From Aureococcus anophagefferens (taxonomy: Eukaryota > Sar > Pelagophyceae > Pelagomonadales > Pelagomonadaceae), in contig NW_008705577.1 of the NCBI RefSeq assembly GCF_000186865.1, forward strand, positions 701,954 through 725,087: a stretch of 23,134 nucleotides of DNA, read 5' to 3'. Made by a program: the position numbers and the translations under genes. This document shows, piece after piece, positions 1 through 6,505 of the stretch (positions are counted from its first letter, which is position 1; each line of letters starts with the position of its first letter). The notes below the pieces were generated by a model. That model did no database searches and was not told the DNA's origin. It worked only from the letters and a program-made list of their open reading frames with translations.

Positions 1-1
1 G

Positions 2-2527
2 CCGAAGAAACGCCGCCGGAGACCCGCGAAAAGGGCCGCGGCGCCGGGCGACGCGGGCGCGCTCGAGTTCTCCGACGGCGGCGGCGGCGGCACGACGACG
101 TCGGCCGCGAGCCGCACGTCGGCGAACGACGCGACGTCGTCCGACGGCTCCGACGGCGACGCAGCGCGCCCCATCGAGCTCCTCGACGACGACGCGGGCG
201 ACCGCGGCGCCGCGGCCGTGAGCGACGCGGCGCTGCCGCTGCGGCTGCTCCGGCTCACGCGGAAGCTCGTGGCGGCGACGAGCCGCGTCGCGCTCGCGCG
301 CCTCGCGGCCGTCGAGGCCGCGGGCGCGCGCGCGGCCCAGCGCGACCTCACGGCCGTCGAGCTCCGCGTCGACCGGCGGCGGCGGCGGACGACGGCGACG
401 GCGCTCGTGCGCGCGTGCGCCATCTGGCAGCCGCCGACGGCCGCGGACGCGGCCGTGCGGCCGCCGGACCGGGCGTCGTCGTCGTCGAGCTCCGGGGAGG
501 CGTCGGCGTCGTCGCGGGGCTCGCGGCGCGGGTCCTTCTCCGCCCGGGCCGCGCGGCGGCGGACGCGCATGGACGCGGAGCGCAGGGCCGCGTCGAGCCG
601 GCGCTCGCGCGGCGTCGGCGCGGGCGGCGACGTCGGCGCGGGCCTCGCGGCGGACGGCCTCGTCGTCGCCGCCGTCGCGCCGCGGGGCGGCGGGCGGCGG
701 GTCCGCGTGCGGGTCGACTACGGCTCCGACGCGCTCTTCGGCGGCCACTCGACGGGCCGCTCCGGCGGCTCCGCGTCGGAGACGACGGACGGCGGCGCGT
801 CGGGCCGCGACGCGGGGCGACGGCGCGCCGCACGCGGCGGCCTTCGCGCGGCTCGGGAAGTACGTGCTCCGGCGCTGCCTCCACTACCTCGCGCCGGACG
901 ACGCCGCGCGCGTCGGCCTCTGCGGCGTGTCGTTGTACGCCGTCAACGCGAACGCGTGGGGCGAGGCGGCGCACGCGCGGCTGCTGAGCCGGTGTTACGG
1001 CGTGCCCCGCGACGAGATTTTGCCGTTCTACAACGCGCGGCGCGACCTCAGCGCGGAGCTCGCGGGCCAGCGGCTCTTCTCCTGGGGCGCTGTCGCCGGC
1101 GGCGGCGAGGCGCGCACGGCGCGCGAGCTCGCGGGCCTCGCGGGCCTCGGCGTCCGCCAGCTCGCGGCGACGCAGCGCGCGCTCCTGCCCGTCGTCGGCG
1201 GCGCGGACCACGCCGCCGCGCTGCTCTGGAGCGGGCGCGTCGTCGCCTGGGCGGGCGGCGGCGACGTCGACGAGCGGCGGCCGGCGCGGCCCAGTGTGTC
1301 AACGTCGCGGACGCGCCATCTCGTCGGCGGCGCCGCGGGGTTCGCGGCCTTGTCGCTCGCGACGGGCGACGCGTCGGGCGTCGAGGCGCCGCGCGCGCTG
1401 CCCCTCGTTCTGGACGGCCGGCGCGATGTGCCCGCCGGGGAGGCCGTCATGCTGCTGCGGCCGCCGGCGCCGCTGCTGACGAGCGCGGGCCTCGCGGTGC
1501 GGTGCGTCGCCTGCGGCGGCTTCCACGCGGCCGCGGCGACGGTCGCCGGGGACCTCTACGTCTGGCGCGCGGCCGTCGGCGACGCGGAGGCCGCGTTCGT
1601 CCTCGGCGTCGCCGGCGACGGCGGCGACGGCGGCGACGCGCCCGCCGAGGCCGCGGGCTTCGACCTCGAGACGCGGCGCGGCGCCGTCCTCGGCCGGGAC
1701 CCGAAGGCGGCCGCGCCGGACGGCGGCGCCGCCCCGCGCGCCGTGCCCCTGGACCGCCGCGAGACGACGTCGCGGGGCGCGGCGGGCGCGCCCGTGGTCT
1801 GCGCGTCCGTCGCCTGCGGCGCGCGGACGACGCTCGCGCCAGAGCGGGAAAAGGGTGATTCAACGTCGCTTCAACGTGAGTGTTCCGCGCGCGATTGTTC
1901 CAGAGAAATGATTCACGCTTCGAGAGCGCTCCGAGAGATAATCGCTCGTCCAAGAATTAGCCGAAACGAGTGGAACATGACCGAGATAGGAGCCTTTGAA
2001 GTTGGGAATTTCGCACTCTTTTCCTGCCCAGGCTCGCGCTCGGCGACGACGGCCGCGTCTACTCGTTCGGGCTGCGCTGCCTCGGGCGGCGCGTGGGCGC
2101 GGCGACGTACGACGGCGACGGCGACGGCGACGCCGGCGAGGACGGGGCCGCGCGGCGCGCGTGGGTCGCGCGGGAGATGGCCCTGCCCCGGGCCCTCGAC
2201 GCGCTCCACGACATCGTCTGGGTCGGCGCGGGCGAGTCCTACGGCGCCGCGCTCGACGACGAGGGCGTCCTCTGGCTCTGGGGCACGGGGCCCGTCGTCC
2301 GCTACCGCGCGCGCGGCGACGCGGGCGTCGCGATCCCGATCTCCTACGCGCCCCTCGAGCACAAGTACCGGGTCACGGGCGCCGCGGCCTGCTGGACCTC
2401 GCTCGTCGTCGCCTGCGTGCCCTGGCACGTCGCGCACGCGCCCGTGCAGGGCGCGCACACGGCGCCGCCCGCGGCCTACATGGCCGCGCTCCGCGAGCCG
2501 CCGGCGCCGCCCGAGGACCAGGAATAA
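2..2527 (+). CDS. F-box-like / RCC1-repeat protein, 5' truncated, one introner
   Basis: The frame is open from the window edge, so the N-terminus is missing. Exons are 2-1831 and 2032-2527, with TAA at 2525-2527. The first ~270 residues are low-complexity, with a basic cluster (PKKRRRR, near base 2-22) like a nuclear localisation signal. An F-box-like helical stretch follows (LRRCLHYLAPDDAARVGL, from 867). The rest holds degenerate RCC1 blade motifs: VRCVACGGFHAAAATVAGDLYVW near 1497-1565 in two halves, VCASVACGARTTLALGDDG across the intron, and IVWVGAGESYGAALDDEG near 2215-2270. RCC1 propellers bind partners, and F-box proteins recruit substrates to SCF ubiquitin ligases, so substrate recognition is an inference. 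The frame changes from phase 2 to phase 0 near 814-817 (a GGGG run); one surplus base there would explain it. AATAAA at 2523-2528 overlaps the stop codon. The gene converges on the next gene with a 9-base gap. Confidence 0.75.
1832..2031 (+). mobile_element. Introner 1 (family A, forward): GC-AG intron made by a transposable element
   Basis: A low-GC block interrupts the RCC1 domain. The element is 1840-2031. It is flanked by a perfect 8-bp duplication GCTCGCGC at 1832-1839 and 2032-2039. Its ends are imperfect inverted repeats: CAGAGCGGGAAAAGGGTG at the left, and the right end reads CTGGGCAGGAAAAGAGTG in reverse complement (14 of 18 match). Reading frame and domain continuity need the intron to run from the GC that starts the left duplication to the AG that ends the element, which restores the uninterrupted target. 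A textbook GTGAGT at 1876 inside the element gives the wrong frame. The element matches 19575-19757 in reverse complement along nearly its whole length. Confidence 0.88.
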
Positions 2528-2536
2528 AGTCGCTTT

Positions 2537-3394
2537 TTAGGCTTCGGGCTCGTCGAAGAACGACGCCGCGGCGCCGCCGAAACCGCCGCGCGCGCGCGCC
2601 GCGTTCGCCGCGGCGATGGCCGCGTGCTCGCGCCTGTGCGGCCCGCCGCTCTCGAGGAGGCGCGCGTCCGCGACGTCGCCGCAGCGGAGCGCCGTCCAGC
2701 CCGCGGCGTCGAGGAGGCGCGCGAGCGCGTCGACGGCGCGCGCGTCGCCGGCGAGCTCGACGGGCTGCTTCGCGTCGTCGCGGAGCGCCGCGGCGGAGAC
2801 GGTCGAGAAGGCCTTGGCCCAGGCGACGGAGCCGTCGTCCGCGGCGTCGCGGAGCCAGGTCAGCTGCGTCTCGTGCGGCGGCGGCGGCCTGGACCGCGGA
2901 TGCAGCGCCTCGACGAAGCCCGCGCCCATGTCCACGACGACCTTGCCGCCGAGGCGCGCCCCGTGCGCGACGACGACGTCGAGGGCCGGCGCGCCCGGAG
3001 GCACGCACAGCAGCACGACGTCGGCGCCCTCGAGCGCGTCCGCGACGCCGCCGCCGGTCACGCCGAGGCCGCTGAGCGCCGCGATGTGGCGGCCGCGCGC
3101 GGCGTCGCGGGAGCCGACGGCGACGGACGCGCCGACCGTCGCCCAGCGCAGCGCGTGCGCCGAGGCCATGTCGCCCGTGCCGATGATCGCGACCTTGAGG
3201 TCGGCGACGGGCGACGGAGCCGCCGTCGGAGCGCATCTCGGCGCGATCGCCGGCAGGCCGGACGACGATAGACCGGCGGACGACGATGGCGGCAGACCGG
3301 CGGACGACGACAGACCGGCGGACGAAGACGGAGGTAAACCGGCGTCCTCCGGTTTCGGCGTGCGCCAGGGATCGCGCTTGCGCAAGCGACCCAT
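2537..3394 (-). CDS. NAD(P)-binding oxidoreductase, F420-dependent NADP reductase / STEAP-like Rossmann family
   Basis: 285 residues from the ATG at 3394 to TAA at 2539-2537. A Rossmann dinucleotide-binding start lies at about residues 67-80 (KVAIIGTGDMASAHA, GxGxMA type), followed by VVLLCVPP and KVVVDMGAGF. The motif AKAFSTVSAAAL resembles the VKAFNTVSA segment of the F420-NADP oxidoreductase and STEAP families. It probably catalyses hydride transfer with NADP(H); the substrate cannot be told. The first ~65 residues are a Ser/Gly/Leu/Pro-rich leader built from a 42-bp DNA repeat (about 3256-3343), possibly a targeting or disordered region. A longer frame exists upstream from a TTG, but the ATG at 3394 is preferred. 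It shares a 124-bp divergent promoter with the DcpS gene and converges on the RCC1 gene. Confidence 0.7.
   Translation of the reverse strand: MGRLRKRDPWRTPKPEDAGLPPSSSAGLSSSAGLPPSSSAGLSSSGLPAIAPRCAPTAAPSPVADLKVAIIGTGDMASAHALRWATVGASVAVGSRDAARGRHIAALSGLGVTGGGVADALEGADVVLLCVPPGAPALDVVVAHGARLGGKVVVDMGAGFVEALHPRSRPPPPHETQLTWLRDAADDGSVAWAKAFSTVSAAALRDDAKQPVELAGDARAVDALARLLDAAGWTALRCGDVADARLLESGGPHRREHAAIAAANAARARGGFGGAAASFFDEPEA
3256..3343. repeat. 42-bp in-frame tandem repeat (two copies, 18+24 subunits)
   Basis: The block alternates units of 18 and 24 bases built on CCGGCGGACGACGA, so the full period is about 42 bp, present twice. On the minus strand it encodes repeated AGLPPSSS and AGLSSS in the N-terminal leader of the oxidoreductase. 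Period and frame agree (42 = 14 codons), so copy-number change would keep the frame. Confidence 0.7.
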
Positions 3395-3518
3395 CGTTTG
3401 CGCGCGGGCTGCCGAGATGGGCTGCCAGTTGGGCCAGTTTGGGCAGGCCGGGGGGCAAGGCTCAACACTTCTCAAGGTTCACCACGTGGATCGATCACCC
3501 AAGGTGCCACAGAAATCG
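3395..3518. promoter_or_regulatory. Short divergent promoter with a G-box-like palindrome
   Basis: 124 bp separate the start codons of the oxidoreductase (-) and the DcpS gene (+), so both promoters must lie here or overlap coding sequence. It contains the palindrome CCACGTGG at 3482-3489 (core CACGTG), the known target of bHLH and bZIP factors, and TTGGGCCAGTTTGGGCAG, a near-duplicate of a 9-mer, at about 3428-3445. No TATA box is evident. Regulatory use of the G-box is inference. Confidence 0.35.
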
Positions 3519-4460
3519 ATGTCCTCGCAAATGAGCGCAGATGAGCGCCGCGTCCTCGACGACCTCGCGCCCTTCGCCGCGAAAGAGGTGCTCGCCTTCG
3601 GCGACGGCGGGCGCCACGCCGTCGTCCTCGGCGACGTGCGCGGCGACCCGGCCCTCGTGCAGCTCACGCAGCGCGCCGAGTACGACACCAAGGAGGCCCT
3701 CGTCGCCGCGCTGCCGTCCCTGAAGCTCGCGCTGACGAACTACAGCGGCGCCGAGTACTCCTACTACGACGCGGCCGCGCCGTCGGGCGCGGCCTTTGCC
3801 TGCGAGGCGATCTGGCCCGCGTCGGAGCGGCAAGTCCAACGCAAGCGCCCCGCGGAGCTCGTCGTCTACGAGGAGACCGGCGAGGCGTACGACCGGCTCG
3901 TCAAGCCCTTCGCCGCGGGGCAGGCGGCGAAGATCGGCTGGATCGACGCGGTCTGCAACCTCGAGCACGAGCGCGAGCGGAATCTTCAAGACCACGAAGA
4001 TTTCGTCGTCAACGTCGACACGAAGTGGCGGACGCACGGCGACTTCGGCGACCGGGCCGCCTGGAAGGGCGCGCCCTGGACGGCGGATCTGTACCTGCTG
4101 GCCATCGCCAAGGACGCGGCGTACGCGTCGATCCGCGACCTCCGGGGCGAGCGGGGCGCGGGCCTCGTCCGGGCCATGCGCGACGCGTTGCTCGCCGCCG
4201 CGCGAGACTACTACGGCGTGCCCCCGTCGAAGCTCCGCGTCTTCTTCCACTACCAGCCCCAGTTCTACCGCCTCCACGCGCACTGCACGGCGGCCCAGCA
4301 CGTGACGCCGGGCTGCGAGTGCGACCGCGCTCACCTCTTGACGACCGTTGCCGAGAACCTCGACCTCGCGCCCGACTACTACGCCCGGGCGACGCTGACC
4401 TACAAGCTCCGCGTCGGCGAGAAGCTCCACGGCATCCTGGTCGAAGGCGAGGGCTCCTGA
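3519..4460 (+). CDS. DCPS: Scavenger mRNA decapping enzyme DcpS (m7GpppX diphosphatase), HIT family
   Basis: 313 residues, single exon, ATG at 3519, TGA at 4458-4460, close to the usual ~330. DcpS hydrolyses the m7GpppN cap left after 3'-5' mRNA decay. Family signatures: NVDTKW at about residues 165-170, WTADLYLLAIAKD and SIRDLRG at about 187-210, and the HIT region VFFHYQPQFYRLHAHCTA at 241-258. In animal DcpS the last segment reads HYLPSYYHLHVHFTA. The central nucleophilic histidine (H253) and the following one (H255) are present, but the first position of the HxHxH triad is Arg (R251). The N-terminal swapped-dimer domain and the C-terminal HLL...NL segment are also recognisable. A second in-frame ATG lies four codons downstream of the first. 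Confidence 0.9.
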   Translation: MSSQMSADERRVLDDLAPFAAKEVLAFGDGGRHAVVLGDVRGDPALVQLTQRAEYDTKEALVAALPSLKLALTNYSGAEYSYYDAAAPSGAAFACEAIWPASERQVQRKRPAELVVYEETGEAYDRLVKPFAAGQAAKIGWIDAVCNLEHERERNLQDHEDFVVNVDTKWRTHGDFGDRAAWKGAPWTADLYLLAIAKDAAYASIRDLRGERGAGLVRAMRDALLAAARDYYGVPPSKLRVFFHYQPQFYRLHAHCTAAQHVTPGCECDRAHLLTTVAENLDLAPDYYARATLTYKLRVGEKLHGILVEGEGS

Positions 4461-4461
4461 A

Positions 4462-4474
4462 GGGGCTGTTCCCC
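4462..4474. repeat. Small hairpin just after the DcpS stop
   Basis: GGGG-CTGTT-CCCC begins two bases after the TGA. It leads directly into the tandem hairpin array and may be its outermost member. Confidence 0.4.
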
Positions 4475-4480
4475 ATCACA

Positions 4481-4587
4481 GCGCTCCTGCGCCCAGCCAG
4501 ACAGTCTGGCTGACTCGCTCTTGCGAGTTGAGCACTGGCAAAATGCCAGTGAGTGTGGCAAATTCACACCGGTGTTTCTGAACACCA
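4481..4587. repeat. Hairpin-array unit 1 (107 bp, six consecutive hairpins)
   Basis: Almost every base falls in a stem or a small loop. In order: GCGC-TCCT-GCGC (4481-4492); CAGCCAGA-CAG-TCTGGCTG (4494-4512); ACTCGC-TCTT-GCGAGT (4513-4528); CACTGGCA-AAA-TGCCAGTG (4533-4551); GTGTG-7 nt-CACAC (4553-4569); GGTGTT-TCTG-AACACC (4571-4586). The 3' arm of hairpin five can also pair with the 5' arm of hairpin six (ACACCGGTGT, 4566-4575), so an alternative fold exists. Base composition is clearly lower in G+C than the genes around it. There is no convincing open frame. Confidence 0.9.
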
Positions 4588-4693
4588 GCGCTCCTGCGCC
4601 CAGCCAGACAGTCTGGCTGACCCACTTGTCAAGTGGGCACTGGCAAATTGCCAGTGTGGGTGTGGACTTCCCACACCGGTGTTTCCGAACACC
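4588..4693. repeat. Hairpin-array unit 2 (second tandem copy, stems conserved by paired changes)
   Basis: Direct tandem copy of unit 1 with the same hairpin order: GCGC-TCCT-GCGC (4588-4599); CAGCCAGA-CAG-TCTGGCTG (4601-4619, identical); CCCACTT-GTC-AAGTGGG (4621-4637); CACTGGCAA-A-TTGCCAGTG (4638-4656); GGTGTGG-ACTTC-CCACACC (4659-4677); GGTGTT-TCCG-AACACC (4678-4693). Hairpin three differs from unit 1 in both arms, yet both versions pair perfectly. Hairpins four and five have longer stems than in unit 1. Differences elsewhere fall in loops. Confidence 0.9.
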
Positions 4694-4797
4694 ACCCTTG
4701 GAGGAAGACTTCGCGGACCGCGGTCGGCCCTTCGGATCACACCCGCAAGCGCGTCGCTTTCGACAGCCGACTCGACTTAGTCGCGCCGCGCGGCCGC
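4694..4797. other. Spacer between hairpin array and the next (minus-strand) gene
   Basis: About 100 bp with no gene. It holds the palindrome GACCGCGGTC (near 4717) and the imperfect hairpin CGACT-CGACTT-AGTCG (near 4768-4783). It is the 3' flank of the minus-strand gene that stops at 4798. Confidence 0.5.
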
Positions 4798-5472
4798 CTA
4801 GGCCGAGGCCGCGGCCTCGCCGCGGGCGACGTGGGTCTGGAAGATGAGGAGCTTGCGGAGGGGGTGGTTCAGGAGCCAGCCGTTGCCGTGGTCGCGGCCG
4901 TGCTCGTCCTCGAAGTCCCGCGCGTCGGCGATGATCTGGACGATGTCGCTCGACATGGTCACGGGCTCGCCCTTGCGGAAGACGACGTCGTCGGGCCAGC
5001 CGTAGGTGGGCGACGCGTAGTGGACGCCCTGCCCCGAGACGAGCTTCTCGGCCTGGCGCAGGACCTGGCGCCGGTTGTCCTCGCTGATGGGGTGCTCGTC
5101 CGTGAGGAACTCCTCGAAGGCCATCATGTCGAAGGCGCCGAGCATCGCGCGCTCGTCGTCCGTGAGGTCGGCGGCCGCCTTGCCGCGCCGCGCGCGCTTC
5201 TTCGGCCGCGGCGTCATGTCGTCCCAGTCGCGCTCCTCGTAGGTCAGCCGCTCCACGGGCGACGCGCCCTTGGACAGGCGCGCCGACGTGCGCCGCGGGC
5301 CCTGGGGCGCCTTCTTCTTGGGCGGCGTGCGCTGCGCCTTCTTGGGCGCCTTGAGCTTCGCGGCGCCGTCCTTGCCGAGGCCCAGCGACACGAGGAAGGC
5401 TTCGTTTCGCTTGATTCTCGCGTCGCGCTCGAGCTCGTACTGCGACTTCGGAGGCGCGTGGACGACGGGCAT
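4798..5472 (-). CDS. Basic, probably nuclear protein of unknown function
   Basis: 224 residues from the ATG at 5472 to TAG at 4800-4798. The N-terminus (YELERDARIKRNEAFLVSLG, about residues 12-31) resembles a short leader motif I associate with various plant and algal nuclear proteins. Two Lys/Arg clusters (PKKAQRTPPKKK about 43-54; PRPKKRARRGK about 91-101) look like nuclear localisation signals. The C-terminal ~110 residues are a compact mixed domain ending in GNGWLLNHPLRKLLIFQ, which I do not recognise. The frame stays open upstream to 5931, but that part is antisense to the next gene and compositionally unlike protein, so the ATG at 5472 is preferred. It is divergent from the 5720-6181 gene. 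Confidence 0.65.
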   Translation of the reverse strand: MPVVHAPPKSQYELERDARIKRNEAFLVSLGLGKDGAAKLKAPKKAQRTPPKKKAPQGPRRTSARLSKGASPVERLTYEERDWDDMTPRPKKRARRGKAAADLTDDERAMLGAFDMMAFEEFLTDEHPISEDNRRQVLRQAEKLVSGQGVHYASPTYGWPDDVVFRKGEPVTMSSDIVQIIADARDFEDEHGRDHGNGWLLNHPLRKLLIFQTHVARGEAAASA

Positions 5473-5719
5473 GATGGATGCTGGGGCTGCGATCTCCTGA
5501 TGATGCCACTGGATGGGGCTGATGGGGCTGCGATCTCCGGAAGGCGCCAAGTTCGAAACTCTCGGGGCTGCAAGTTGCAGGGAGCTTGCAGCGCAAGGTG
5601 GTGTGGCGATTCGCGAGCTTCTTGATGGTCTCGACGCCAACACAAAGGAGCTCTCGCAAACCCTCCTACCCAAACCTGTGGAAACGCCTCCCGCCCCCCC
5701 TACGCATTCAGGAACCGCG
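5473..5719. promoter_or_regulatory. Divergent intergenic region with a 16-bp direct repeat
   Basis: 247 bp between two divergent starts. TGGGGCTGCGATCTCC occurs at 5482-5497 and 5523-5538, with partial GGGGCTG copies between and after. GC is lower than in coding DNA, and the last ~60 bases before 5720 are C/T/A-rich, as expected for a 5' leader. A frame is open from an ATG at 5513 into the downstream gene, so that start is possible, but the repeats and composition argue for non-coding DNA. Confidence 0.4.
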
Positions 5720-6181
5720 ATGCCTCGTCGAAAGCTCGCGCCCAACCGAGGGGTTTCGACCACGCCCGCGGACGCCGATGAAGACGAAGGCGAGCGGCCG
5801 TCCCTGACGGACACAGAGTTGAATGCGAAGTCGCAGCGCCATTTGCTCGCGGGGGAAAAGCTCGCCGAGATCGAGCCGGTGACGAGCCCGGAGCGGCCAC
5901 TCATCGCGCCCCCCAGCCGAACCATGAGCACGCGGAGCGACGACGGCCTCGTCCTGCTCTCGACGGCGACGCGCTCGGTTCCCCTGGAGCACGCGGCCGC
6001 GGCCCTCGGCGACGTCCCCGGCGGCGACGGCGAAAGCGACGAGGACGCCTACGACGAGGAGCAATCCTTCCCCATGCTCCAGAGCTGCTTCTGCGGCGCC
6101 TTCGACTACGATCTCGTCGATCTCTCGACGATCTACGAGGAAGGGGAACCTCACGAGGACGGCGCGACCGTCGACGCCTGA
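5720..6181 (+). CDS. Small acidic protein of unknown function
   Basis: 153 residues from the ATG at 5720 (alternative ATG at 5513 would give 222), TGA at 6179-6181. Basic start (MPRRK), then Asp/Glu-rich disordered stretches (DADEDEGE; GDGESDEDAYDEEQ). Near the C-terminus a hydrophobic patch, SFPMLQSCFCGAFDYDLVDL, carries a CxC pair and may be a short binding motif. TSPERP and TPADAD offer proline-directed phosphorylation sites. No recognised domain. It points in the same direction as the XPF gene, 324 bp downstream. Confidence 0.5.
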   Translation: MPRRKLAPNRGVSTTPADADEDEGERPSLTDTELNAKSQRHLLAGEKLAEIEPVTSPERPLIAPPSRTMSTRSDDGLVLLSTATRSVPLEHAAAALGDVPGGDGESDEDAYDEEQSFPMLQSCFCGAFDYDLVDLSTIYEEGEPHEDGATVDA

Positions 6182-6505
6182 GCGAATGCCAACGCGACCC
6201 AGTCCGCGAGGCTACCGGAGGCGCGACGGACGCGACCCGCGGCGTCGGCGGGCCGCCGCCGCCGTGACGCCCTCCCGCGCGACGCGCGCGCGCAGTCGTC
6301 GCCGGCGCAGCTCGTAACGCAAGCAGAAGTGCAGAAGCCTCTGTCGTCGAGCAGACGGGTCCGAGGGAGAAGGAGAAGGGTGCTACAACATCTCTTCAAT
6401 CGATGTTGACGAGCTGCCGGAGAGCGCATGGATCCTCTCACAAAGGCCCGGCCCGCGCCGCAGTAGCCGCCGCAGTAGTCGCGGCAGCGGGTCTCACGCA
6501 CACCG
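6182..6505. other. Intergenic / XPF 5' region: short uORF and a possible introner fragment
   Basis: No gene is seen. The first ~150 bp are G/C-rich and featureless. About 6369-6396 resembles the left end of introner family A (GGAGAAGGGTG, then CAACATCTCTTCAA, against GGAAAAGGGTG, then CAACGTCGCTTCAA at 1848-1874). A 12-codon upstream ORF (ATG 6428, stop TAG 6464-6466) precedes the XPF start. CCGCAGTAG is repeated just before it (6458-6478). Confidence 0.4.

Noticed and set aside
1876..1881. Perfect GTGAGT donor inside introner 1
   Set aside because: Using it adds 44 bases to the exon and puts the downstream RCC1 segment out of frame; only the GC at 1832 restores frame and sequence.
4481..4693. 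Hairpin array as a CRISPR array, tRNA cluster or Rho-independent terminator
   Set aside because: No constant repeat with variable spacers, no tRNA arms or anticodon layout, and no T-tract after a stem; the nuclear gene context is eukaryotic.
5513..5719. Upstream extension of the small acidic protein to ATG 5513
   Set aside because: The stretch contains direct repeats and promoter-like composition and sits in a divergent gap; kept only as an alternative start.
6151..6501. 116-codon minus-strand frame between the acidic protein and XPF
   Set aside because: Arg/Cys/Ser-rich without any domain, overlaps the 3' end of a plausible gene, and no supporting signal was seen.
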